Source: Megascapheus bottae
Lineage: Eukaryota; Chordata; Mammalia; Rodentia; Geomyidae
Length of the DNA: 64,000 bases
Direction: 5' to 3'
NCBI GenBank assembly: GCA_024803745.1
Contig: JANJXV010000013.1
Coordinates: forward strand, 8,122,001 to 8,186,000
Both the position numbers and the translations under genes were made by a program. A model generated the notes under the pieces. It saw nothing but the letters and a program-made list of their open reading frames with translations, did no database searches and was not told the origin of the DNA. This document shows positions 23,267 through 32,709 of the stretch, piece by piece; within the stretch, counting starts at the first letter, position 1, and each line of letters opens with the position of its first letter.

Positions 23267-26209
23267 TTGAGTGCAGAAAGAAGCAGGTGCAGAGTCACAG
23301 ATGTATGATAATGTGCACAAAGTCAGAGCAGGTGATCAAAGTCAAAGAAACAAGGGTAAAACCAGAAAGAGAATTAGGGAAAGTATAGGAAAGCAAAGTC
23401 AGAAATCAAATATGGAAGAGTCTTGAAGGTCATCTCAAAAGAAGGGCTTTTAAATTGATTTAGAATGCAATGTGTAGCCAAAGGAGCAAGTGTGACAGGA
23501 ATTGTGTGGCCACTATCAAAAAAGAAGCTATCATGATTCGGGCATGATTTCTTCTTAATAAACATACGGTCCTTTCATTCTGTGCTTTCCTTTGTCCTCG
23601 GAACAGGACAAAGGATAATTAGTTGATAATTTTCCATTCATATTTAAAATCATTCTACAGACAGACACCCCCTAAATTGTAAGAAAGTGGGGCTGATTTA
23701 CTGTTTTTATGAATATCCCCATCCTCTCTTTCTACATGGGTATACTGGGAACATTTTGTTTTCTGACCATAGGGAAAAATATTTTAGAAGGTAGCATTTG
23801 TGATAGATTTATTTTACTGCCATCTCTAAACTTTCTTTTGAGGGTAATGTTTTGAATTAATATCAAGCTGCAGGGTTAAGTGCTTTTCTAGGCACCTTTT
23901 AGCAAAAGTCCCTGAAAACTTGAAATTTTTACTCTATTTTTTTACTTAAGGGTCTCATCTCAAGTACTAATGTTTTGCCATAAAATATCACATTCCTGAA
24001 TCTATTTATCACTCACGGGCATCTTCTGAGTGCCTCTTCAGTGCTGGATTCTGTGTTACAGGCTTGTGTTATCTGAACAGAAAATGATCTTATTGCCAAA
24101 AGGTTTAGCACTTGAAAAGGAAGACCATTCACTCTGCTATGAGATGTACTGTAGGAAATTATAGCTCAATACGGGCACAGATCTGGGCTCCTGTATCACT
24201 GTGAGGAGTTTGGAGAGACTTGGTAGCAGGTGAAACCACAGAGTTTTCCAGGGGTCTAGGAAGAGAATAGCAATTCTGAGTAGTCTGGGCACACAGAATG
24301 CTACCAGAAGCATCTGGCTGATAAGTTTGAACCCAGAAGTCATGGAAGAAGTAAGGAAACAGACTCAAAAGCAAAGTAAGGATGAGTTCTTCCAAGAAAA
24401 GTACGCTCTATAACTTGTTACCTTGGGCTTTATCCAAATGGAGACTAAGAGTCACTGAGTGATTCTGATAGAACATATAAGGAGAGGTGGGTATTGGACA
24501 ATCACTATTCAACCCTCCATTCAGTCTGTATTCTGTTCATGCCTGTCTGTCGTCAGGAACCCTGTCTCCCAAGAAGGAGCTTCCATCTCTTGGTTCCAGG
24601 GCCAGTTACTTTTCCTGCAAGCTTCAGCATCCTTCTGGCTAAGCAACTCTGAATTCCTGCTGATTATAGTGCCAGGGATCCTGATCTGCTGATTGATTTG
24701 ATTTCATTCCACAGTGGTGCATGTAATTTCATGCTTTCAAGTGAAAGATATTTTCTGAAAAGTCTTCAATCTTCCTCAATTACTTAACTTTATATATTTG
24801 TCCGCAGCTTCATTTGACTCTAAATAACCCAGATTGAAAGAAAATGCTTCACACATGAAGCTCTGGTCATCAAAATTCAACTATTTATTTGATAAGCACT
24901 CACAGAAGGTTAAGAACTATCCTAATGAGAGAAAAAAATTAAAGCACAAATGTGCTAAATTAAGCTAGAAGAAAAAAAATAAATGCTTATTTCTGGAAGG
25001 GTTACATACCCATCTGCGGGGAAAGAAAGGGCTGGTACTAGGCAATAATGATAATATCAGAAAAAGTTACATTTGTATAATAAAATGAAAAAATGTTTCT
25101 TAAATATAGGCTTTGAAAAATTGGTGCTGAAATTAAGTGTTATATCTTTTAATAAGATACAGTAATAGTCAAATCATATTGAAGAATAATTGAATGAAAC
25201 ACTTTGCCAATTCATATTGTTTACAGTTCAAAAGTGTATTTTAAGAAATCTATGTGTATGAATATGTGTGTATGTTTGCACATAGATAAAAGTATATACA
25301 CATTCATATATGTATATATCAGTGATATAAAAATCTTAGGTAGATAGTTTCACGTGTTATCACAATAAAATTAGGTTCTTTAGAATGGTTTGGGATTTAC
25401 AGAAAAATTAGAAAGCCACTACAGCTTTCCTACATATTCTACAACAATTTCCCACTATTAATTCCTTTTGTCTGTGATTGTATATAGAGATTCCCTTCTT
25501 GAATACTTGTTTATTAAACACGTCATTTGAAATATGGTGTAAAAATCAATGGTAATAAATTCTTCAATAAAAAAAGACAAAAAATTTGTAGAATAGTGTA
25601 CTTTCCCAATTAATGAAATTTTATTGATAGAGTTTTATTATCAATGTACTTAAGTCTGTACTAAGGGCATTTTACATTTATCCATTATGCTCATTTTCCC
25701 TATTTTTGGTTATGAAAAATTTCAAATTAGAGAAAAATTGACAGCTTTGAGCATATGTGTTAGATATTTTGTACAATATTGTTCTGTTGAAATCTTTCAG
25801 CATTCTCATTATTGGACTGAGTGTGGAAGAAGAACATCATAGAAGTAAAGTGCCATTTTTATTGCTTTCAGTCCACAGCACATATTAACAGTTTTACTGA
25901 TCACTGTTGAAGTTAACCTTGATCACTCAGGGGAATTAATCTGTGCAGACTCAGAAGCCTCTAAATATTTATATAACATCTGTCTCATTGCTGCTAAAAA
26001 ATCTTGAGTTCATACCAATGACTCTGACCACATAGGTCATTTCTTGCCTATATGAAACCTCTATCTGCCATGTGTTTATATGAATGGTTAGTGTCAGTCA
26101 CATGGAGGGTGGTTTAAGAGCTTAGGATCCTAGAAAAGGGTCCAAAGTCCATGGAACCTCTTCCATGGAGACCCATGGCATTTAGTCTAACTCAAATCTA
26201 TGTTCTTAG
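23267..26209. other. Long non-coding stretch; possible old L2 and L1 remnants
   Basis: No gene recognised. 24000-24075 ('GAGTGCCTCTTCAGTGCTGG') has an L2/MIR-like sound. Part of 25380-25700 ('TTCTACAACAATTTCCCACT', 'TTATTATCAATGTACTTAAG') resembles an ancient L1M 3' UTR. Both are weak. The frames at 24137-24395 and 24459-24692 have no recognisable domain. Confidence 0.45.
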
Positions 26210-26640
26210 GCCAGGGTCACTCATATGTGATTCAAAATGAATTACTTCCTTTCCCCCACCCCCCACATGTAAACTTGCATCCATTAGCTATAGGGAGGGA
26301 GTTCATCTTGACATGTCCATATATGGGTTCTATATATCTTGATGAGACTCAGCCCCTCCATCATTCTCCTTTAATGTCTCCTTCCCGAGCCAATCCCAGT
26401 AGACAGTGTTGTCCCACTTTCATATGAGTACATAGTGTGAGATTTAATCATAATGACCCCCCTTCATTCTCTCCATATAACCTCCCCATCCCTAGTGGTA
26501 ACCAACCCTTGATGGAGTCTATTTTACCTTCTTTTCTTTCAATGTTTAGTGTATGTTAATTGTTCAAAGGGATTTCAGCATGATATTTCACACATGCATG
26601 TACAGAGCATGAAGCAGGTTGATCATCTACTGAATCTCAC
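26210..26640 (-). mobile_element. Possible older L1 3' UTR, antisense
   Basis: C-rich text ('CCTTTCCCCCACCCCCCAC', 'CCCATCCCTAGTGGTAACC') is followed by 'GATTTCAGCATGATATTTC' and 'GCATGAAGCAGGTTGATC'. The layout resembles the reversed 3' UTR of an old rodent L1. Family and bounds are uncertain. Confidence 0.35.
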
Positions 26641-26744
26641 TTTCCCTGTTTCCATACCCTTGTCTCAGTAATTATGTTTCCTTTGAAAAAAAGAAAAGAA
26701 AAAGAATCCATGGACCCTTATCCCCATTTTTTCCCACTTATAAA

Positions 26745-26960
26745 GCTTGAACTTTGGGCCTCGACAATATCCCTAAACTTTTTAGCTCAAGGCTAATGCT
26801 CTACCACTTTGAGGCTCAGTGCCACTTTTGGTTTTCTGATGGTTAATTGGAGAGAAGGGTCTCATGGACTTTCCTGATCAGGCGAGCTTCAAACCTCTTT
26901 CTTCAAATCTCAGCCACCTGACTTGCTGGGATTACAGGTGTGAGGTATCAGTGCCTGGCA
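26745..26960 (-). mobile_element. Dimeric B1/ID-type SINE, antisense
   Basis: 'AGCTCAAGGCTAATGCTCTA', 'GATGGTTAATTGGAGAGAAG', 'TGCTGGGATTACAGGTGTGA' and the terminal 'CAGTGCCTGGC' give both monomers in reverse. Confidence 0.85.
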
Positions 26961-27494
26961 GGAAACAACTTTCCTAATAGATTATCATATTATATAGCTC
27001 TTATATAATATGGTTCTTTAATAGGTTATATTTGCAACGTCATTTTATTAACACATTTTAATTATATAAATGATCTCTAATGTGAGTTTGCTATATGTGT
27101 AGATAGTACGCTTTCATGATAGACATTTTTTCTTAGATAAAATGTATGTTGATATTTTTCTAAGACAATACATATACATATGATATTCTGTTAGACATGT
27201 ATGGGTAATTTGTCCCGAGTCTTATAAATCATAAGAATTATGTCCCTTTTTCCCCAAATGAAGTGAAAGGCCTTTGAGCAGAAGAGAGTTATCTGGTAAA
27301 AAAAATTAAGTTGACTCCAGCTACTGGATTTAGAAAAGAAAACAAAACTTATGGGAAGCAAAAATGATGTTAAAGACAGGCCAGAATCACTGCCTACAAA
27401 GAAGAAGTGATGTTGAGTTAGGCCAGGTTGGTAATAGTGAGAGGTTCAGAAGTGGCATACCATCATTGTATGTTTACCCTTTGTCCCTCCAATC
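26961..27494. other. Non-coding, nothing recognised
   Basis: AT-rich sequence with no gene or family recognised. Confidence 0.5.
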
Positions 27495-28417
27495 TTAAAC
27501 CTCCCTTTATTTTTTAACTGTAATTAATAAAAGGATTACATGATATTTGCCAGATACAAGGTGCATTAATTCACATACATTGATACCCTTTCACACGTCT
27601 TGGTACCCATTACCCTCCCCCCCACCCCCCATCCATCTTGGTTTTCCCCCCTTCCCTATCAAACTTCAAATAACCAAACACAAATAAATTCAATATATCA
27701 GATAACAAAGTGAGATACTGTAACAATATGAGATACCCAAGGGACAGCAAAGGAGATGAGAGATAACATAGTACATTAAGGACAACAATCATTCGTTATA
27801 TGGCTTTTGTTCCAATATCCTGGAGGTCCTTTCAATTAGCTTCATACTATATGGCCTTTTGTATCAAGGTTTTGCTCTACTGCAAATCTCTGCTAGGAGA
27901 GCCCAAGGTTTCTACTGATTATGACAAATGAGGGAAACCACTGAGCCTAAGTTCCTTTGAGCCTGACTTACTTAATATGATCTTTTGTAAGTCTTTGCAT
28001 TTCCTAACAAATAGGGCAATGCCATTCTTTCTGACAGCAGCATAGAATTCCATTGTGTACAAATACCACATCTTGTTGATCTATTTGTCAACTGAGGGAC
28101 ATCTAGGTTGGTTCCATATCTTAGCTATGGTAAATAGTGCTGCAATGAACATTGTTGTGCTGGTGGATTGAGTATGTCTTTGTTTCTGGATGACTGGGTA
28201 AATGCCAAGTAGTGGAATTGCTGGGTCATAGGGGGCTCTATGTTTAGTCTTTTGAGGAACTGCCATACTGCTTTCCATAGTGGTTGAACAAGTTTGCACT
28301 CCCACCAACAGTGTAGTGGCCACATCCCCTCCAGCATCTGTTATTATTTGTTTTTTCTGATCTTGGCCATTCTAACTGGAGTGAGGTGGAATCTTAGCGT
28401 TGTTAAACCTCCCTTTA
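27495..28417 (-). mobile_element. 5'-truncated LINE-1, antisense, with perfect 15-bp target-site duplication
   Basis: The reversed 3' UTR (27510-27960) and the last ~430 bp of ORF2 (to 28402) are present. ORF2 C-terminal pieces include 'MFIAALFTIAKIWNQPRCPS' at about 28160-28090. Both sides carry TTAAACCTCCCTTTA (27495-27509 and 28403-28417), identical over 15 bp. This is a textbook target-primed reverse transcription insertion, and the intact duplication argues for a fairly recent event. Confidence 0.95.
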
Positions 28418-28797
28418 GACTCCCGAAGACAAACTGATAAACAAATGAGACAAATGAAAATAATTAAAAAAATAAATTCCAGTATATAAAAATTAAGGCA
28501 GCAAAATTTGCTGAAGGGTTGGCCATGATGTAGGAGAGAAATAGAGAAATCAAGGAGAACCCGTACCTTAGCTATAGGAAGATAAGAATGCCCGTTGTTG
28601 ACATGAGCAATGTTCAGGAGAGGCACAAGTTTGTTTACTTTAATTATGTTGCCATGGTGGGAAGCAGTATGGATCAAGAAACATGTTTTTGGTTTATTAA
28701 GTTTGAGATATTTTGTATATCTGTAAGATTGAACTAGTATTCAGTAAGTAATCTACTTTATTGACTTGGACTTAGCACACCTCAGTTCATGACTGAG
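28418..28797. other. Non-coding flank of the class I provirus
   Basis: Nothing recognised. The last four bases (TGAG, 28794-28797) are the left copy of the provirus target-site duplication. Confidence 0.55.
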
Positions 28798-29108
28798 TGT
28801 TGTACCTGAATTTCTAGAACCCCAAAAAGACCACCAGAGACCACAGCCAAAACTAAAAAGTAGGGGTTCATTTATTTTCGAGTCCGGACTCGGGCCTCTG
28901 TGTACCAACAGCCGGCAATGCTGAAAGGCCCTGAGCAAGAACTTTACGCCACTTTTAAATGAGAATCACAATTAACCACTGGTCAAATTAGAACTGAGGT
29001 GTCTAACCTCTGAGTACCAAGCTGTTACCACCTGGGGTTCAAGTACATGGGCCCTAAACAAGGGGGGAGGGGGTCATTCCCAGAACTTGGAACAATGTTG
29101 GCACAACA
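28798..29108 (-). repeat. 3' LTR of the class I provirus
   Basis: 311 bp, reading TGTTGTGCC...GGTACAACA on the minus strand. A TATA-like TTTAAAAG lies at 28952-28959 and the AATAAA polyadenylation signal at 28871-28876, placing R between them. The element's 3' flank is CTCA (the TGAG duplication). It keeps the terminal ACA that the 5' LTR has lost. Confidence 0.93.
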
Positions 29109-29122
29109 TTCTCCCCTTTCCC
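29109..29122 (-). other. Polypurine tract of the class I provirus
   Basis: The minus strand reads GGGAAAGGGGAGAA immediately before the TGTTGTGCC of the 3' LTR, exactly where plus-strand DNA synthesis is primed. Confidence 0.9.
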
Positions 29123-29328
29123 ATGATACTTTTAGAGCCAATCTTGGCTATCTCTGCCTAATCACACAAGGGCCTAAGGGTCCAGCTAAGACAAAAAACA
29201 GAGTTATCAACCAAAGGGGAAAATTCCTTCACTTGGCTCCCTTTCCCGTTTTAACACCAGTAGATGGAAATACACAACTATGAGTATTTACCCACACAAA
29301 ATCCCTGTCCAAATACTGCCCATAACTA

Positions 29329-30036
29329 TTATTGATTTTGGCAATGTAACTTAATTTTTAAAGGGCTACTTTTAGTCCAATCAATCTTCCTAGTTGTTTT
29401 GGACAAGGGTTCTATAAGGTCTGGAAACAGATCCACTGGCTTGGCATGGGTGTAATGGATCCAAAAAGCTACTCCGTCTACTTTGAGGGTGGTGGGTGTT
29501 GTCAGGATGACCTGAAAGGGTCCTTTTCATCGTGGCTCCAGATTTTCTTGCTGGTGGCGTTTCACGAATACCCAGTCACCTCGTCTATAACGATGAGGCA
29601 CCAGAGGTGGTTCTGTCTTGTACAGGTCCTTCAGCTTGGGCCAGACTTCTTGTTGAGCCCCTTGCAGGGCTTGGAGTGAAAACAAAAATTCAAAATCACC
29701 ATCCTCTTCTTTTTTAAGAAGATTTTCTTTAAGATTAGGTATTATAGGGGGAGGTCTACCAAACATTATTTCATAAAGGGTAAGTCCTAATTTAAGAGGG
29801 GAGTTTCGAACCCTGAACAGAGCATAGGGGAGAAGAGCTACCCAGTTTGCGCCAGTCTCCATGGTCAATTTGGTCAGGGTCTCTTTTAATATTCTATTCA
29901 TTCTCTCTACCTGTCCTGAACTTTGGGGTCTACAGGCACAATGTAATTCCCAATCTGCCCCAAGTATGGAAGCCAGTCCCTGACTTACCTTCGAGACAAA
30001 TGCAGGTCCATTGTCAGTGGCCTGCCCTGGGAGTTT
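29329..30036 (-). pseudogene. Provirus integrase, core and C-terminal part
   Basis: Retroviral integrase joins viral DNA ends to host DNA. The frame begins in the catalytic core with the aspartate of 'TDNGPAF' (codon 30015-30013). The catalytic glutamate is in 'SSGQVERMN' (29907-29905), separated by exactly 35 residues, so the second D and the E of the D,D-35-E triad are intact in spacing. The zinc-binding N-terminus and the first aspartate are missing because of the upstream deletion. The C-terminal domain follows with 'YRRGDWVFVKRH'. A TGA stops it at 29529-29527. Beyond that the same frame continues with 'WIHYTHAKPVDLF' to the TAA at 29331-29329. No frameshift is seen. Confidence 0.9.
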
Positions 30037-30062
30037 GTTACCTTAGGTCCATCTAGCAGGAA

Positions 30063-30365
30063 TTAAATCTGAGCTCCCAACTTGGTTAATAAGTCTCTCC
30101 CCAATAAGGGGTAGGGGCTTTCAGAGATGACTAGAAAAGAATATGACACCTTACCAGCTCCCAAGTCCACCGTCCTTTGAGTTGTCCAAGGATATTTCTT
30201 TATTCCTGTAGCCCCCTGCACCCACGATGTAACTGTGGAGAGTTTTCCTTGAGGCTTAGTAAGAACCGAATGCTGAGCACCTGTGTCCACTAAAAACTGG
30301 ACAGGAGTCCTCTCCACCTGCAAAGTTACCCTAGGTTCGGGGAGGGGATCCGAACCCCCTCTCCT
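30063..30365 (-). pseudogene. Provirus protease, in frame after the gag amber codon
   Basis: This is a retroviral aspartic protease, which matures Gag and Pol. It is in the same frame as gag and follows the TAG at 30368-30366, the gammaretroviral arrangement in which pol is made by stop-codon readthrough. The active-site motif is [11 protein letters not shown], and the late LLGRDLL motif is present near the C-terminus. The 86-residue piece with its upstream linker is close to full protease length. It runs to a TAA at 30065-30063, where the deletion that removed RT and RNase H begins, so no polymerase follows. The active-site residues look intact. Function in cells is not expected without the rest of pol. 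Confidence 0.9.
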
Positions 30366-31895
30366 CTAGTACTCCACGTCATGAGTGACTAACATGGAAG
30401 TTTTTCGTTGCCACTTGTCCAATCTGTTCTTTTTTCTTTTCGGGCATTCCCTAGCCCAAGGACCAAACTCTTTGCAGTAAGCACATTGATCTTTGCTCAA
30501 ATCTCGACCTGGAGGCCTCGAAGATCGTGGGCCATGTGAACCTCTTTGTGGTGGTCTTCCCTGTCGAACTACAGCAGCCAGTACTTTAGTCATTCTCTGT
30601 GTTGCTCTAAGCTGTTTCTCCTCTGGAGCATCTCTATTATTAAAAACTTTCTGAGCAATCCTGAGTAAATCTTGGATACTTTTTCCTTCTAAGTCCTCTA
30701 ATTTCTGTAGCTTCCTCTTAGTATCTGAAGCTGCTTGGTTAACAAAAGACATAACTACAGCTGCCTGATTTTCAGGGGCTTCAGGGTCCATTGGGGTAAA
30801 CCGTCTAAAGGCTTCCATTAATCTCTCTAAGTACTCAGAAGGAGTTTCTATTTTACCTTGAAGAACTGAATATACCTTAGCCAAATTAGTGGGCTTACGA
30901 GCGGCAGCCCAGAGATCCGCCATTAGAGTCTGACGATACACCCGTAGCCTTCCCCTACCTTCTGCTGTGTTGTAATCCCATTTATCCTGGGGAGGTCTAG
31001 TTAAGGGAAAAGTGTCATTAATCAAATCTGGATTAACAGTGGGCTGCCCATCGTCACCAGGGACCAATTTCCTGGCCTCCACCTGGATTCTTTCCCTCTC
31101 CTCCACAGTAAACAAGATTCGGAGGAGCTGCTGACAATCATCCCAGATGGGCTGGTGAGTGAACATAACACTTTCTAGAAGAGAAATCAAAACTTTAGGG
31201 TTATCAGAAAAACAAGCACTCTGGGTTTTCCAGTTATAGAGGTCACTGGTGGAAAAAGGCCAATACTAGAACCTAGGATTCCCAGTATCATCTGGAAAAC
31301 CAATTTCACGCAGTGGGAGGGCCATCATGGAATCAGGAAAATGTGAGCTTGCTGCTCGATGAGTACATCCCCGTGTCCTACCCACTGGGCCTTCAATGGC
31401 ATTTAGGGAAGCCACTTTCGCCTCCACCTCGCCCAAGGAAGAAACCTCTACTCCTCCTGTTGACATAGAAAATTGCGAATTGAAAGGAGGAGGAGAATAT
31501 GGAGGGGGTTCAAGAAGAAGGGGGTCTGTACTATCGGCCAGGACCAGGTGAAAAGGAGCTGAGGGCTTGGGTCGAGAGGCATCAGCCTGGCGCAGGGTCA
31601 AGACATCGCTTGTCGAGAGAAGAAAGGGAGATAACCAAGCAGGGGGATCTTCTACCAAATTCTGCCAAACAAGAATATAAGGAATCTGATCAAAGTAGCC
31701 AAACTGTTCTGGTATCCTCTCCCTTAACTTCTGTATTATGGAAAGGTTAAAAGTGCCCTCTGGGGGCCATCCAATATCAAAGGTCGGCCATTCCGAATTA
31801 CAAAGAGTAATTAGTTTGTTTTTACTCAAATCAGAACCATTGCTTCTAACATCGTTAAAATTCATTATTAGAAGAGCAAGCGGAGTAGTACCCAT
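30366..31895 (-). pseudogene. Provirus gag, almost intact, one internal TAG
   Basis: Gag is the structural polyprotein (matrix, p12-like, capsid, nucleocapsid). I place the start at the ATG at 31895, which gives Met-Gly-Thr, the N-myristoylation context of gammaretroviral matrix. A PPPY late-domain motif lies at 31508-31497. Capsid begins near 'LPLREIG'. A TAG at 31268-31266 interrupts early capsid, and the same frame continues without a shift. The capsid C-terminus has a major-homology-like 'SEYLERLMEAFRRFTP'. Nucleocapsid has one CCHC-type knuckle at 30485-30444, but the histidine position is proline (CAYCKEFGPWAREC). The frame of about 509 codons ends at the amber codon 30368-30366. There is one nonsense codon and no frameshift in 1.5 kb. 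Confidence 0.92.
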
Positions 31896-32098
31896 CTCAG
31901 GGGAAGATATCCAAATCAAAAAAACAAACAGAAATGCAAAAAAAAAACAAATAAACAACAAAAAAACATGTGCGTGCTTAAACCAAGAACCAGAAGGGAA
32001 TTGTTAACCAGGGGGGCGATCACAACACGATCGTCCTAATGGCAGTTCCCCAATACAGCCTGAATGGGAGTATCAAACAGAGGGATGGTGGCAACACG

Positions 32099-32451
32099 TG
32101 CGGCGAGCTCCTCCACCAGCGAGGAAGAACGACCACCACTCGAGGATTCTTCTCAAATCATACTTTATTGAAGAGCCTTTTGATTGAAGGGGGAGCAGGA
32201 AGCGAAAAAGGCCGAGGCATCAAAAGCAGCAGCTTATATAGGGAACAGGAACACGGGTCGCTCCACCATTGGCTGCCGCCCTACTGCCACAACGAGGTGC
32301 CGCGGGATTGGCCAGGGATCATCATGTGATTCACGCATGCGCATAACTTAGGACACGTAGTCGAGCACCGCATTGCCTTATGTGGAGTCGTTTACCTCTA
32401 AGGAGTCAGGAAACGGGCGCCATCTAATGGCGTTTGTCCCGGCTCCCTACA
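32099..32451 (-). mobile_element. Solo LTR, class II/IAP-like, nested in the class I leader
   Basis: 353 bp on the minus strand, TGTAGGGAGCC...CTCGCCGCA, flanked by perfect 6-bp repeats AACACG (32093-32098 and 32452-32457). A 6-bp duplication is typical of class II ERVs. The sequence is CpG-rich. It has TATATAAG (32232-32240), AATAAA (32164-32169), two CCAAT boxes (ATTGG on plus at 32268 and 32307) and an ATGGCG-containing start, as in IAP LTRs. No internal sequence remains, so it formed by LTR-LTR recombination. Confidence 0.93.
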
Positions 32452-32457
32452 AACACG

Positions 32458-32689
32458 ACCATCCTAACAGTAGTTCCCAATAGGGGCACAAGGGACGTCT
32501 CCCACTGGCCCCGTCAACAATCCTATAGCACGTCTGCCAGGATTCTTCGTTGACCCAGATACAGAACCTGTAGGCAACCCAGATTAACAGATTATCACAT
32601 AAAACACAATACACAGAGACAAACGAAGCCAGCCTATTTACCGCGGTTTTCCATGACCCCTTGACTAGGCATCTGAATGGACTTGGGGG
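32458..32689 (-). other. 5' leader of the class I provirus (PBS-proximal part)
   Basis: Non-coding leader between the PBS and the nested LTR. Packaging signals would normally lie here. An imperfect copy of its 32452-32483 segment recurs at 32024-32055 on the other side of the solo LTR. Confidence 0.7.
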
Positions 32690-32707
32690 TTCCTGGCCAA
32701 CACACCA
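32690..32707 (-). other. Primer binding site, tRNA-Gly type
   Basis: The minus strand reads TGGTGTGTTGGCCAGGAA, two bases (TT) after the 5' LTR. From memory of tRNA-Gly(UCC), 16 of 18 positions match. The two mismatches (T for C, A for G) are transitions at what would be CpG sites, as expected from methylation decay. Confidence 0.8.
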
Positions 32708-32709
32708 AA

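Noticed and set aside
29123..29328. Possible remnant of env between integrase and the PPT
   Set aside because: No envelope motif is visible in these 200 bp. It is more likely post-pol non-coding sequence left by the deletion.
32024..32483. 32-bp repeat taken at first as a target-site duplication of the solo LTR
   Set aside because: It is too long and about 16% diverged. The exact 6-bp AACACG pair at the LTR ends is the real duplication.
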